64,000 nt of DNA from Qipengyuania spongiae (GTDB taxonomy: Bacteria > Pseudomonadota > Alphaproteobacteria > Sphingomonadales > Sphingomonadaceae), in contig NZ_CP092471.1 in NCBI RefSeq assembly GCF_026168555.1, positions 1,436,501 through 1,500,500 on the forward strand. Direction: 5' to 3'. The translations under genes were made by a program, and so were the position numbers. The notes under the pieces were generated by a model. It made no database searches and had not been told where the DNA came from. It worked only from the letters and a program-made list of their open reading frames with translations. Below are positions 39,004 through 48,238 of the stretch, in pieces (position 1 is the first letter of the stretch; the number at the start of each line of letters is the position of its first letter).

Positions 39004-41153
39004 GGATCGATATCCACTGCCACGCGCACGCCGGCGGGATGGTCGAGAGCGCCGAGCCATTGGCGGATGATGTCCTGCAATTGCGCGCTGCGGCGGGCGT
39101 TGATGAGCAGGCGGTAGCGGTAGCGGCCCCGCAGCAGGCTCAGCGGGGCCGGGGCGGGGCCGTAGATCGCCAGTTCCTCCATGTCCGGGCGCGCGCGGCC
39201 GATGCGCTGGGCGGCGTCGCGCGCCTCGTCCTCTTCCTCGCTGGAGACGATGATCGCGGCCCAGCGGCCGAAGGGCGGGGCACCGGCGAAGCGGCGCGCA
39301 TCGGTTTCGGCCTCGTAGAAGGCCTCGCGGTCGCCGTCGGCCAGCGCGGCGATCACCGGCGCGTCGGGGTGGCGGGTCTGGAGCAGCACCTCGCCCGGCT
39401 TGTCGCCCCGGCCCGCACGGCCGGCGACCTGCGCGATCTGCTGATAGGTGCGCTCGGCCGCGCGGAGGTCGCCACCCTCAAGGCCGAGATCGGCATCGAC
39501 CACGCCGACCAGCGTAAGGTCGGGGAAGTGGAACCCCTTGGTGACGAGCTGCGTGCCGATGATGATATCGACCGCGCCGCCTTCCACCATCGCGACGAAT
39601 TCCGCCGCCCGCCCGGGCGAATTCAGCGTGTCCGATGTGGCGACGAAGGTCCGCGCGTCGGGCAGGAGCTCGGCAACCTCGTCCGCGATCCGCTCGACCC
39701 CAGGCCCGCAGGCGACGAGGCAGTCGGGCTCGCCGCATTCGGGACAGGTTGCGGGCGGCGGGGTCTCGTGCCCGCAATGATGGCAGGCGAGACGCTGCGA
39801 GAAGCGATGCTCGACCAGCCAGGCCGAACAGTTCGGGCACTGGAAGCGGAAGCCGCAATTGCGGCAGAGCGTCAGCGGGGCATAGCCGCGTCGGTTGAGG
39901 AACAGGAGCGACTGCTCGCCTCGGTCGAGCCGTTCCTCCAGCGCCGCGACCAGCGGTTCGGCCAGCCACGCGCCGCGGCCCGGCTTCTCCTGCGTCAGGT
40001 CGATGGTGCGGATCGCGGGCAGCTCCGCCGCGCCATAGCGGCTCGGCAGGTCGATCTTCGCATAGGTCCCGTTCTCGGCCATGGCGAGGCTCTCGAGCGC
40101 GGGCGTGGCGCTGGCGAGGATCACCGGCACGTGCTCGAAATGGGCGCGCATCACGGCGACGTCGCGGGCATTGTAGCGCACCCCGTCATCCTGCTTGAAA
40201 CTGACCTCGTGCGCCTCGTCGATCACGATCAGGCCGAGCCTGGGGAAGGGCAGGAACAGGGCCGAGCGGGCGCCGACCACCACCTGCGCGTCACCGCAAG
40301 CGATGGACCGCCAGGCACGGCGTCGCTCGGTTGATTTGAGGCTGGAGTGCCAGAGGACGGGCGCGGTGCCGAAGCGGGCTGCGAAGCGGGCGAGGAAAGC
40401 TTCCGTGAGCGCGATCTCCGGCAGCAGGACCAGCACCTGCCGGCCGTCGCGGATCGCCTCGGCCATCGGTTCGAAATAGGTTTCGGTCTTGCCCGATCCG
40501 GTCACCCCGTCGAGCAGGAAAGGCGCGAAGGCCCGCGCGCGCACGGCGGCGCGGAACAGCTCCGCCGCCCCCTCCTGATCGGGATTGAGCGTGATCCGCG
40601 CGAAATCGGGCAGGGCGCGGTCATAGGGGCGGTCGCAATCGACCTCGACCGGTTCCAACACCCCCTGATTGACGAGGCCGCGCAGCACGCCTTCGGAAAC
40701 CCCGGCGATCCCGGCCAACTCGCGGATGGTGGCCTGCTCGTGCTCCAGCGCCTCCATTGCGGCCTGGCGTTGCGGAGTCATCCGCTCCGGCATTCCGCCG
40801 GTCAGCCGGTATTCGATCATCGTCGCCGGACCGCGCAGCGCGCCGCCGGAGGACAGCGCCATGCGCGCGACGCTGGCCAGCGGCGCGACATAGTAGTCCG
40901 CTGTCCACTCCATCAGCCGCCGCAGCGGAGCGGGCAGCGGCGGCACCGGCAGAATGCCGCGCAGGGGCCGCAGCTTTTCCGCCGGAACCTCGGCACCGGG
41001 CAGCCGTTCGGCCTCCCAGATGATCCCGATTACCGTGCGGGGCCCCAGCGGGCACTCGACCACCGACCCCGCCTCGACCGCCATCCCTTCCGGAACGCGA
41101 TAGTCGAGCGGGCCGAGAGCGGCATTGAGGACGAGGCAGCGCACGCGGTTCAT
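38988..41153 (-). CDS. priA: Primosomal protein N' (replication restart helicase PriA)
   Basis: 721 residues from MNRVRCLVLN. 3'-DNA-binding domain (about 1-100), helicase with Walker A GVTGSGKTE (216-224) and DEAH (312-315), and a zinc region with CRNCGFRFQCPNCS, CHHCG and CPECG. PriA reloads the replisome at stalled forks. The frame is open a further 258 codons upstream, but that part is antisense to the transaldolase gene. Confidence 0.95.
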   Translation of the reverse strand: MNRVRCLVLNAALGPLDYRVPEGMAVEAGSVVECPLGPRTVIGIIWEAERLPGAEVPAEKLRPLRGILPVPPLPAPLRRLMEWTADYYVAPLASVARMALSSGGALRGPATMIEYRLTGGMPERMTPQRQAAMEALEHEQATIRELAGIAGVSEGVLRGLVNQGVLEPVEVDCDRPYDRALPDFARITLNPDQEGAAELFRAAVRARAFAPFLLDGVTGSGKTETYFEPMAEAIRDGRQVLVLLPEIALTEAFLARFAARFGTAPVLWHSSLKSTERRRAWRSIACGDAQVVVGARSALFLPFPRLGLIVIDEAHEVSFKQDDGVRYNARDVAVMRAHFEHVPVILASATPALESLAMAENGTYAKIDLPSRYGAAELPAIRTIDLTQEKPGRGAWLAEPLVAALEERLDRGEQSLLFLNRRGYAPLTLCRNCGFRFQCPNCSAWLVEHRFSQRLACHHCGHETPPPATCPECGEPDCLVACGPGVERIADEVAELLPDARTFVATSDTLNSPGRAAEFVAMVEGGAVDIIIGTQLVTKGFHFPDLTLVGVVDADLGLEGGDLRAAERTYQQIAQVAGRAGRGDKPGEVLLQTRHPDAPVIAALADGDREAFYEAETDARRFAGAPPFGRWAAIIVSSEEEDEARDAAQRIGRARPDMEELAIYGPAPAPLSLLRGRYRYRLLINARRSAQLQDIIRQWLGALDHPAGVRVAVDIDPYSFV

Positions 41154-41342
41154 GGCCGGGCCATATGGGCGGTGCGGGCACCATTGGACAAGGGCAGGGG
41201 GCGATCCATGGGAGGGAACGAGGCCGTCCGGCATCTTCCCGCAACGTTTGCCGGAGATGTCGGTCGACCGGCGGCCTAGCCGTGCCGCGACGCGGCCGCT
41301 ATTGCTGCGGCGGAATCGTAATTCTTGTGGAAAGCTGCACCG

Positions 41343-42002
41343 ATGAAATTCTTTGCCGACACCGCCGAAATCGATGAGATTCGCGAGCTGGCCGATGCCG
41401 GCCTGCTCGACGGAGTGACCACCAACCCCTCGCTCATCGCCAAGTCGGGGCGCGACTTCATGGAAGTGACCCGCGAGATCTGCGACCTCGTCGACGGGCC
41501 GGTGAGCGCCGAGGTCGTGGCGCTCGATCACGCGACGATGATGAAGGAGGCCGAAACCCTCCGCAAGATCGCCGACAATGTCTGCATCAAGGTGCCGCTG
41601 ACGATCGAGGGGCTCAAGACCTGCCGCAAGCTCACCGACGAAGGCACGATGGTCAACGTCACGCTGTGCTTTTCGGCCAATCAGGCGCTGCTCGCGGCGA
41701 AGGCCGGGGCGACCTTCGTCTCGCCCTTCGTCGGCCGGCATGACGACAACGGCGTCGACGGGATGGAGCTTATCCGCGATATCCGCCTGATCTACGACAA
41801 TTATCTGTTCGACACCGAGATTCTGGTGGCGAGCGTGCGCCATGTCACCCACGTCCTCGAAAGCGCGAAGATCGGAGCGGACGTGATGACCGCGCCGCCC
41901 AAGGTGATCAAGGCGCTGGTCAATCACACGTTGACCGACAAGGGCATCGAGGGCTTCCTCAAGGACTGGCAGAGCACCGGCCAGTCGATCCTCGCCAACT
42001 GA
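41343..42002 (+). CDS. fsa: Transaldolase-like fructose-6-phosphate aldolase
   Basis: 219 residues, short transaldolase family (FSA/TalC/MipB). [20 protein letters not shown] and DGVTTNPSL start the barrel; the Schiff-base lysine is in [18 protein letters not shown] and [12 protein letters not shown] follow. Genes of this kind are annotated as transaldolase (pentose phosphate pathway) or fructose-6-phosphate aldolase and cannot be told apart by eye. Divergent from priA over a 189-base gap with no strong promoter match. Confidence 0.9.
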   Translation: MKFFADTAEIDEIRELADAGLLDGVTTNPSLIAKSGRDFMEVTREICDLVDGPVSAEVVALDHATMMKEAETLRKIADNVCIKVPLTIEGLKTCRKLTDEGTMVNVTLCFSANQALLAAKAGATFVSPFVGRHDDNGVDGMELIRDIRLIYDNYLFDTEILVASVRHVTHVLESAKIGADVMTAPPKVIKALVNHTLTDKGIEGFLKDWQSTGQSILAN

Positions 42003-42014
42003 TCGCCACTCCCG

Positions 42015-43835
42015 ATGGCCGGCCTCACTCCGCTCGATCTGTTCAAGCAGGCGCTGACCGGCACCGCCCGGGCGCTGGCGCGCGAGCCGGAGGTCGAGGT
42101 CGCCTGGAGCGCGGACAAGCCGACCCAGAGCGGCAATAACATGCGCGTGCCGCTACCGGGCCGCGACCTGCCGGCGGAGCAGGCGCGCGAGGCGCGCGGC
42201 TTCGCCGACAGCTACGCGCTGCGCTTGCGCCATCACGACGAGGCCACGCATACGCGCGGCGCGCCGCCCGAGCCGATCGCGCGCGCGTGTTACGATGCGC
42301 TGGAGCAGGTGCGTTACGAAGCGCTCGGCACCACGCGCTATTCCGGCATCCGCGCCAATCTCGACGCGGCGGTGGAGATGCGCACGCGCGGCGATCCCAT
42401 CACCCGCGCCGAAACCGCGAAGGACGTGCCGCTGCCGAGCGCGCTGTCGCTGATGCTGCGCGAGGCGATGACCGGAGAAGAGGTGCCCGAACGTGCCCGC
42501 GCCGGGGTCGACATGGTGCGTGACGAGGTTCTGGCGCGGATCGGCGGCGATCTCGAAGGGCTGGCCGAGAAGCTCGACGACCAGAAGGCGTTCCAGTCCG
42601 TCGCGCTCGACATGCTGCGCAATCTCGATCTCACTTTGCCGGACGCTCCCGAGGATGCCGACGATGGTGGCGACGAGGAGGAAGGTGAGGCACCCGAGGA
42701 GGACGAGGGCGGCGACGAACAGAACGAGGGCGAGGCCGAACCCCAGGCCGCCGAAGCCGCCGGCGAGATGGCCGAGGGCGAGGAAGGCGAGGGCGAGACC
42801 GACGCCGAGGGCGAGCAGGACATGTCCGAGGGTGAAGCCTCGGACGATGGCGAGGAGGGGATGCAGCCCGTCCGGCCCAACCGCCCCTGGACCGAAGAGC
42901 CCCAGAATTTCGACTACCGCGCCTTCACCGAGAAGTTCGACGAGGTGGTCGAGGCGGACGAGCTGTGCGATCTCGAGGAACTCGACCGGCTGCGCACCTA
43001 TCTCGACAGCCAGCTCGCCGGATTGCAGGGGATCGTCACCCGCCTCGCCAACCGGCTCCAGCGCCGCCTGATGGCGCAGCAGAACCGCAGCTGGGATTTC
43101 GACCAGGAAGAGGGGATGCTGGATGCCGCGCGGCTCACTCGCGTGGTCGTCAGCCCCGGCCACGCGCTGAGCTACAAGGTCGAGCGCGATACCGAGTTCA
43201 AGGACACGGTCGTCACGCTGCTGATCGACAATTCGGGCTCGATGCGCGGGCGGCCGATCTCGATCGCCGCGATCAGCGCCGATATCCTCGCGCGCACGTT
43301 GGAGCGGTGCGGGGTGAAGACCGAGATCCTCGGCTTCACCACCCGCGCATGGAAGGGCGGGCAGAGCCGCGAGGCTTGGCTAGCCGACGGCCGCCCGGCC
43401 AGCCCCGGCCGCCTGAACGATCTGCGCCACATCATCTACAAGCAGGCCGACGAGCCCTGGCGCCGCGCGCGCCGCAATCTCGGCCTGATGATGCGCGAGG
43501 GGCTGCTGAAGGAGAACATCGACGGCGAGGCGCTGCTCTGGGCGCACGACCGCCTCCTGCGCCGCCCCGAAGACCGCCGCATCCTGATGGTCATCTCCGA
43601 TGGCGCCCCGGTCGACGACAGCACGCTGAGCGTCAACTCCGCCGGCTATCTCGAAAGCCATCTGCGCCGCGTGATCGGCTGGATCGAGAAGCAGAGCCCC
43701 GTCCAGCTCGCCGCCATCGGCATCGGCCACGACGTCACCCGCTATTACCGCCGTTCGGTCACGATCATGGATGTCGAGCAGCTGGGCGGAACCATCATCG
43801 AACAGCTCGCGGGATTGTTCGAGGTGGAGAATTGA
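42015..43835 (+). CDS. cobT: Cobaltochelatase subunit CobT
   Basis: 606 residues. N-terminal CobT domain ([22 protein letters not shown]), a long Glu/Asp/Gly-rich linker (about 212-295) and a C-terminal von Willebrand A domain with MIDAS motif [11 protein letters not shown] (about 408-418). CobT with the AAA+ CobS and large CobN inserts cobalt in the aerobic B12 pathway. No cobS or other B12 gene is present here, so it is separate from its partners. Twelve bases after the aldolase gene. Confidence 0.93.
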   Translation: MAGLTPLDLFKQALTGTARALAREPEVEVAWSADKPTQSGNNMRVPLPGRDLPAEQAREARGFADSYALRLRHHDEATHTRGAPPEPIARACYDALEQVRYEALGTTRYSGIRANLDAAVEMRTRGDPITRAETAKDVPLPSALSLMLREAMTGEEVPERARAGVDMVRDEVLARIGGDLEGLAEKLDDQKAFQSVALDMLRNLDLTLPDAPEDADDGGDEEEGEAPEEDEGGDEQNEGEAEPQAAEAAGEMAEGEEGEGETDAEGEQDMSEGEASDDGEEGMQPVRPNRPWTEEPQNFDYRAFTEKFDEVVEADELCDLEELDRLRTYLDSQLAGLQGIVTRLANRLQRRLMAQQNRSWDFDQEEGMLDAARLTRVVVSPGHALSYKVERDTEFKDTVVTLLIDNSGSMRGRPISIAAISADILARTLERCGVKTEILGFTTRAWKGGQSREAWLADGRPASPGRLNDLRHIIYKQADEPWRRARRNLGLMMREGLLKENIDGEALLWAHDRLLRRPEDRRILMVISDGAPVDDSTLSVNSAGYLESHLRRVIGWIEKQSPVQLAAIGIGHDVTRYYRRSVTIMDVEQLGGTIIEQLAGLFEVEN

Positions 43836-43836
43836 G

Positions 43837-44511
43837 TTGAACGTCACCCGAGCCGTCACCACTCGCCGTTCGGTCCGGAAGTTCGCCCAGCAGCCGGTCG
43901 ATCGGGAAGTGCTCGCGCGCGTGCTTGAAAAGGCGCAACGCGCGCCCTCGGGCGGGAATACTCAGCCGTGGCACGGTATCGTCCTGACCGGCGAACCGAT
44001 GCAGGCACTGTTCGCACGGATCGCGGAGGAATTTCCCAAGGGCCGTGCCGTCCATGCACCCGAATACCATATCTACCCGCCCGAACTGGACGGCGCCTAC
44101 GAGGAACGACGCTTCGGCGTCGGCGAGGATCTCTACGGGGCGCTCGGCATCGCTCGCGAGGAGAAGGGCAAGCGGCTCGCCTGGTTCGCGGAGAACTTCC
44201 GCGCCTTCGGAGCACCGGTCCTCATGCTCGTCCACACGCCGAAATATATGGGCCCGCCGCAGTGGAGCGATATCGGCATGTGGCTCCAGACCATAGCGCT
44301 GCTACTGCGCGAGGAGGGGCTCGACAGCTGCTTCCAGGAGGCCTGGGCGGTCTATTCGCCACAGATCCGCGAGGTGGTGAAGATCCCCGAGGACCACATC
44401 CTCTTCTGCGGCATGGCGATCGGCTATCGCGACCCGGATGCAGCGGTGAACGGCTTCGACGTCAAGCGCGCACCGCTTGAAGAAAGCGTGCGCTGGGAAG
44501 GGTGGCGCTGA
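43837..44511 (+). CDS. Nitroreductase-family flavoprotein
   Basis: 224 residues from TTG one base after the cobT stop. NADH oxidase/nitroreductase fold: RAVTTRRSVRKFAQQPVDREVL, APSGGNTQPWH (FMN contact), DIGMWLQTIALLLREEGLDSCFQEAW. Substrates are probably nitro or quinone compounds; a vitamin-related role (BluB type) was considered because of cobT next door but BluB-specific features were not seen. Its TGA directly abuts the yoeB stop. Confidence 0.85.
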   Translation: MNVTRAVTTRRSVRKFAQQPVDREVLARVLEKAQRAPSGGNTQPWHGIVLTGEPMQALFARIAEEFPKGRAVHAPEYHIYPPELDGAYEERRFGVGEDLYGALGIAREEKGKRLAWFAENFRAFGAPVLMLVHTPKYMGPPQWSDIGMWLQTIALLLREEGLDSCFQEAWAVYSPQIREVVKIPEDHILFCGMAIGYRDPDAAVNGFDVKRAPLEESVRWEGWR

Positions 44512-44781
44512 CTACCGGTAATGATAGCGGCATTGGGCGATTTGAAATGTTTCCGTGTCGCCCTTGCCTACCACCCGGTAGACGAGGCGATGTTCGTCGG
44601 TGATGCGGCGAGACCAGTAGCCGGACAGGTCCTCCTTCAGGGGTTCGGGCTTTCCGATACCCTCGTAGGGTGTGCGCTGGCACTCCTTGATCATCCGATT
44701 GATCCGCTTCAGCAGCTTCCGATCCCGGTCTTGCCAGAAGAGATAGTCCGCCCATGCATCGCGGTCGAAAAGAAGTTGCAT
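44512..44781 (-). CDS. yoeB: YoeB-type ribosome-dependent RNase toxin
   Basis: 89 residues, very close to E. coli YoeB in outline. Catalytic E46 ([18 protein letters not shown]), R65 ([10 protein letters not shown]) and the terminal His in CRYHY are kept, so the toxin looks active. Cuts mRNA in the ribosomal A site. Second gene of the yefM-yoeB operon, 3 bases after the antitoxin. Confidence 0.96.
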   Translation of the reverse strand: MQLLFDRDAWADYLFWQDRDRKLLKRINRMIKECQRTPYEGIGKPEPLKEDLSGYWSRRITDEHRLVYRVVGKGDTETFQIAQCRYHYR

Positions 44782-44784
44782 CCC

Positions 44785-45048
44785 TTAGTCGTCAACGACT
44801 TCGATCAACTCACGAACCTCTCCCTCGCCCGCATCGAGACGAGCAATTGAATCTCGAAGCCGTTCTGCGTTTTTGGGCGAAGACAGCAGATAGGCTGTCT
44901 CCCGCAAGGAGTTCCATTCGGACAGCGAAAGCATCACCACCGGTTCGCCGTTCTGGCGCGTGATGACGGTATGATCGCAGTCATCGACGACGCGATCCAT
45001 CACAGCCTTCAGGTTCTTGCGAGCGTCGGTGTAGGTGGTCACATCCAT
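44785..45048 (-). CDS. yefM: YefM/Phd-family antitoxin
   Basis: 87 residues. MDVTTYTDARKNLKAVMDRV, then DDCDHTVITRQNGEPVVMLSLSEWNSLRET, is the DNA-binding Phd/YefM fold; the acidic C-terminal tail (DAGEGEVRELIEVVDD) would wrap YoeB. It represses its own operon through TGTACA sites, and one TGTACA lies 11 bases upstream. Confidence 0.96.
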   Translation of the reverse strand: MDVTTYTDARKNLKAVMDRVVDDCDHTVITRQNGEPVVMLSLSEWNSLRETAYLLSSPKNAERLRDSIARLDAGEGEVRELIEVVDD

Positions 45049-45056
45049 AATTCAGA

Positions 45057-45083
45057 ACTGTACAAAAATCTGCACCATGTCAA
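45057..45083 (-). promoter_or_regulatory. yefM-yoeB promoter with TGTACA operator
   Basis: On the minus strand TTGACA (45078-45083, exact consensus -35) and TACAGT (45057-45062) lie 15 bases apart. The palindrome TGTACA (45059-45064) overlaps the -10; TGTACA is the known core of YefM operators. The 15-base spacing is short, which fits a tightly repressed promoter. Confidence 0.6.
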
Positions 45084-45125
45084 GCCGCTTGCCAGTTCGC
45101 TCCCGGCTGGCCTAATCGCGATCGC

Positions 45126-46577
45126 ATGTCCGACCGGCCCCCGCTCCAGCTCTTCAATTCACTAACCCGCAAGCTCGAACCCTTCGAGCCGGTCCATGAA
45201 GGCGAGGCGCGCGTCTACACTTGCGGGCCGACGGTCTACAACTACCCGCATATCGGGAATATGCGCGCCTATGCCTTCGCCGACGTGCTGGGCCGGACGC
45301 TGAGCTGGAAGGGGTATGCGCTCAGGCACGTCATCAACATCACCGATGTCGGTCATCTGACCGACGATGCCGATACGGGCGAGGACAAGCTGGAGAAGGC
45401 GGCGGCCGGGTCGGGCAAATCGATCTGGGGCATCGCCGCGCATTATACCGAGGCGTTCAAGGCCGACATCGCCGCGCTCAATATCCGCGAGCCCGCGCAA
45501 TGGTCGGTCGCGACCGACTACATCGAACCGATGATCGCATTCGCCAGGAGCATCGCGGACGAGCATTGCTACGAACTGGAAGGCGGGCTTTACTTCGACG
45601 TTTCGACGGTGAAGGATTACGGCCGGCTCGCCCGCGCCGTGACCGAGGAAGGTGAGGGCCGGATCGAGGCGGTCGAGGGCAAGCGCAATGCGGCCGACTT
45701 CGCGATCTGGCGCCGGACCCCGCCCGGCGAGACCCGACAGATGGAGTGGGATTCGCCCTGGGGCCGCGGCGCGCCGGGCTGGCATCTCGAATGCTCGGTA
45801 ATGGGCGAGAAGCTGCTCGGCTTCCCCTTCGACATCCACACCGGCGGCATCGACCACCGCGAGATCCACCACCCCAACGAGATCGCCCAGAACCAGGCGT
45901 TCTGCGGCTGCGGCTCTTTGGACGAGGCCGCGCATTCGGGCGCCAGGATCTGGATGCACAACAATTTCCTCGTCGAGCGCAGTGGCAAGATGAGCAAATC
46001 GTCGGGCGAGTTCCTGCGGCTCCAGCTGCTGATCGACAAGGGCTACCATCCGCTCGCCTACCGCATGATGTGCCTTCAGGCGCATTACCGCAGCGAACTG
46101 GAGTTCAGCTGGGAAGGACTGGGCGCGGCGCTCACGCGGTTGAAGCGCATGGTGATGGGTGTCGATCGTCTGCGGGGCGAGAAGGCGGGCGAGCCGGCGC
46201 ATCCGAAGCTGGCCGAAGCGCGCGCCCGGTTCGCTACCGCCATGGCCGACGATCTCAACACTTCGGTCGCTCTTGTCGCGCTCGAGGACGTGTTGGCGAC
46301 GAAGAAGATCGATGGCGGTGTGAAGCGCGCCGCGGTCGAGGAAATGGACCGGGTTCTCGGCCTCGACCTGTTTGCGCTGGAACGTGAAGATTTCCGCCTC
46401 CGTCCAAGGGACGCGCAGATTACCGAGGCCGAGATCGAAGCGGAACTCCTCCGCCGCAAGGAGGCACGCGCCGCCAAGGATTTCGCCGCTTCCGACGCGA
46501 TCCGCGACAGTCTCGCCGCCAAGGGTGTGGAGGTGATGGACGGCGACCCGCTGGGCTGGGAGTGGAAACTGCAATGA
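45126..46577 (+). CDS. cysS: Cysteinyl-tRNA synthetase
   Basis: 483 residues. Class I synthetase: C33 of YTCGPTVYN (zinc), HIGN (42-45), and KMSKS at about 288-292. Charges tRNA-Cys. The ATG lies 77 bases from the divergent yefM start. Overlaps the hydroxyacid dehydrogenase by ATGA. Confidence 0.97.
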   Translation: MSDRPPLQLFNSLTRKLEPFEPVHEGEARVYTCGPTVYNYPHIGNMRAYAFADVLGRTLSWKGYALRHVINITDVGHLTDDADTGEDKLEKAAAGSGKSIWGIAAHYTEAFKADIAALNIREPAQWSVATDYIEPMIAFARSIADEHCYELEGGLYFDVSTVKDYGRLARAVTEEGEGRIEAVEGKRNAADFAIWRRTPPGETRQMEWDSPWGRGAPGWHLECSVMGEKLLGFPFDIHTGGIDHREIHHPNEIAQNQAFCGCGSLDEAAHSGARIWMHNNFLVERSGKMSKSSGEFLRLQLLIDKGYHPLAYRMMCLQAHYRSELEFSWEGLGAALTRLKRMVMGVDRLRGEKAGEPAHPKLAEARARFATAMADDLNTSVALVALEDVLATKKIDGGVKRAAVEEMDRVLGLDLFALEREDFRLRPRDAQITEAEIEAELLRRKEARAAKDFAASDAIRDSLAAKGVEVMDGDPLGWEWKLQ

Positions 46578-47533
46578 GCAAGCCGACTAGGGCCCTTCTG
46601 TCCGCGATGATCCGGCCTCTGGTCGAACCGCGCCTGCCGGACTGGGTCGAGCCCGCGTGGTTCGCCAGCAAGGAGGAGGCACTCGAATACGCGCCCAGGG
46701 CCGAGATCGGCTGGTTCGACTTCACCCAGCCCGGACCGATGGCAGAGGTCGCGCGCGCGGCGACCTCGCTCAAATGGCTGAATTCGATCTATGCGGGGCT
46801 CGATTTCCTGCCGCTCGACCTGCTCGACGAGCGCGGCGTGGTGATCACCAACGGGGCCGGCATCAACGCGATCACCATCGCCGAATATGTCGTCATGCTG
46901 ATGCTCGCCCATGCCAAGGGCTACCGCGAGGTCGTGCGCGCGATGGACCGGCGCGAATGGCTGATGGACAGCCCAGGCAAGCGCGAGCTGGCGGGCGAGC
47001 GGGTCCTGCTGCTGGGGCTCGGCGCCATTGGATCGCTGGTGAAGACGCGGCTCGAAGGTTTCGACATGGAGGTGGTGCCGGTGCGCCGCTCGGGTGGAGC
47101 CGAAGGAGAAGGCGCCGCTCTCGGCCCCGACGAATGGCGCGGGCGGCTCGGCGAATTCGACTGGGTGGTGCTCGCCGTCCCCGCCACGCCCGAGACCGAC
47201 GGGATGATCGGCGCCGAAGAGCTCGCGGCGATGAAATCCACCGCCGTGCTCGTCAATATCGCGCGCGGCGCCGTGGTCGACCAGCCCGCCCTGATCGCGG
47301 CGCTGGAGGCGAAGTCGATCGAGGCGGCCCTGCTCGACGTCACGACGCCCGAGCCGCTGCCCGAGGATCATCCGCTCTGGTCGCTCGACAACGCGCAGGT
47401 GACCATGCACCTTTCGGGCCGGGCGCAGACCAAGATGTTCCAGCGCTCGGCCGACCGCTTTCTCGCAAACCTCGACCGCTGGCATCGCGGCGAGCCGGTC
47501 GAACCCCGGCTCGACCCCGGCCTCGGCTACTGA
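46574..47533 (+). CDS. D-2-hydroxyacid dehydrogenase
   Basis: 319 residues, ATG overlapping the cysS TGA. NAD-binding LLLGLGAIGSLV (about 147-158); catalytic Arg in NIARGAVVDQ, Glu in TTPEPLPEDHPLW and His in VTMHLSGR. The His stands in MHLSG in place of the usual PHISG, so the catalytic triad is complete. Closest to glyoxylate/hydroxypyruvate-reductase-like members; substrate unknown. Confidence 0.87.
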   Translation: MSKPTRALLSAMIRPLVEPRLPDWVEPAWFASKEEALEYAPRAEIGWFDFTQPGPMAEVARAATSLKWLNSIYAGLDFLPLDLLDERGVVITNGAGINAITIAEYVVMLMLAHAKGYREVVRAMDRREWLMDSPGKRELAGERVLLLGLGAIGSLVKTRLEGFDMEVVPVRRSGGAEGEGAALGPDEWRGRLGEFDWVVLAVPATPETDGMIGAEELAAMKSTAVLVNIARGAVVDQPALIAALEAKSIEAALLDVTTPEPLPEDHPLWSLDNAQVTMHLSGRAQTKMFQRSADRFLANLDRWHRGEPVEPRLDPGLGY

Positions 47534-47541
47534 ACCCACGC

Positions 47542-47898
47542 TCACGCATCCTCGAGCAGCAGCAATTCGCAGCGCACGAGCAGGCGCGGGCGCGGCACCA
47601 TGCGGTGCTCCACCTCGACCACGCTGGCATCGGCGACGAGCTGTCCGGGAATCGCGAATTCGTACTCGGGCAGTTCGGCGACGAAGCGTTCGCCCGCCGC
47701 CACCGCCTCGTCGCCCGCGAACAGGATGGCGAAGGCGTGGCGCGTTCCGGCGAAGGTAATGCTGGCCCAGGCGCGTTCCGAATGGGTCAGCACCTGCCCT
47801 TTATGGTCGCCTAGCGCGGCGAGCGCGTCGCATAGCCGGTCGGATGGCGTACGGCGGCGGGGGGCGGGGCGGCGGAGCGGGGTGGTTTCAACCGACAT
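47542..47898 (-). CDS. Unknown small protein, second gene of a divergent pair
   Basis: 118 residues, not recognised. Arg/Pro-rich N terminus (LRRPAPRRRTPSDRLCDAL), then LTHSERAWASITFAGTRHAFAILFAG, ERFVAELPEYEF and a beta-rich end (PRLLVRCELLLLEDA). No signal peptide or membrane segment, so probably cytoplasmic. Its ATG overlaps the last 11 bases of the small gene upstream (47888-48100), suggesting coupled translation. Both would be read from the same divergent promoter region as the S24 regulator. Confidence 0.8.
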   Translation of the reverse strand: MSVETTPLRRPAPRRRTPSDRLCDALAALGDHKGQVLTHSERAWASITFAGTRHAFAILFAGDEAVAAGERFVAELPEYEFAIPGQLVADASVVEVEHRMVPRPRLLVRCELLLLEDA

Positions 47899-48100
47899 GC
47901 GCGTTCTCCCTTCCGGCGACCTCGTTCGCCGCTTCGAACCCGGCCATGAACCCGCGAATCCGCTGCTCCATGCGCGGACGCGGTTCGCGACCCATGCGCA
48001 GATCGAGCACGAAACGCGGATCGTGCGCGGCGAGGCGGCCGAATTTCGTGGCGGTCATCTCGTGTCGGCGAAGAAAGGTTTCGACGGATCGAACCAGCAT
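47888..48100 (-). CDS. Unknown 70-residue protein, first gene of a divergent pair
   Basis: 70 residues: MLVRSVETFLRRHEMTATKF.. GRLAAHDPRFVLDLRMGREPR.. the pattern of a short helix-turn-helix (RHEMTATKFGRLAAHDPRFVLDL), rich in Arg. The ATG has GGGGAG 6 bases upstream, which favours it over an ATG 18 codons earlier. An SOS-like GAAC-N7-GAAC lies 47 bases before the start. Could be a small DNA-binding partner; no function known. Confidence 0.75.
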   Translation of the reverse strand: MLVRSVETFLRRHEMTATKFGRLAAHDPRFVLDLRMGREPRPRMEQRIRGFMAGFEAANEVAGRENAHVG

Positions 48101-48146
48101 TTGACGCTCCCCAAAGCTATTCGCGGCAGAACCGATTCGTACCGCT

Positions 48147-48161
48147 GTTCCCAATTTGTTC
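48147..48161. promoter_or_regulatory. SOS-like box GTTC-N7-GTTC
   Basis: GTTC (48147-48150), seven bases, GTTC (48158-48161): an exact match to the alphaproteobacterial LexA site. It lies between the divergent 70-residue gene and the S24 regulator. By chance about two such matches are expected in a window this size on both strands, so position, not the motif alone, is the argument. Confidence 0.45.
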
Positions 48162-48176
48162 CATTCGAAATCCTAC

Positions 48177-48204
48177 TTGTCTAGGAAAAATATCAGTATA
48201 TAGG
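48177..48204 (+). promoter_or_regulatory. Candidate promoter and TAGGA repeats before the S24 regulator
   Basis: TTGTCT (48177-48182), 16 bases, TATAGG (48199-48204), 35 bases before the ATG. TCCTA (48171-48175), TAGGA (48182-48186) and TAGGA (48201-48205) overlap both elements, the first two forming TCCTA-N6-TAGGA. They could be operator half-sites for autorepression. This is the only AT-rich patch nearby. Confidence 0.45.
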
Positions 48205-48238
48205 AAAACCCTCCGCATCGCCAATCAGGAGGAGTCGC

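Noticed and set aside
43837..44511. BluB (5,6-dimethylbenzimidazole synthase) next to cobT
   Set aside because: General nitroreductase motifs are present but no BluB-specific feature was recognised; neighbourhood alone is not enough.
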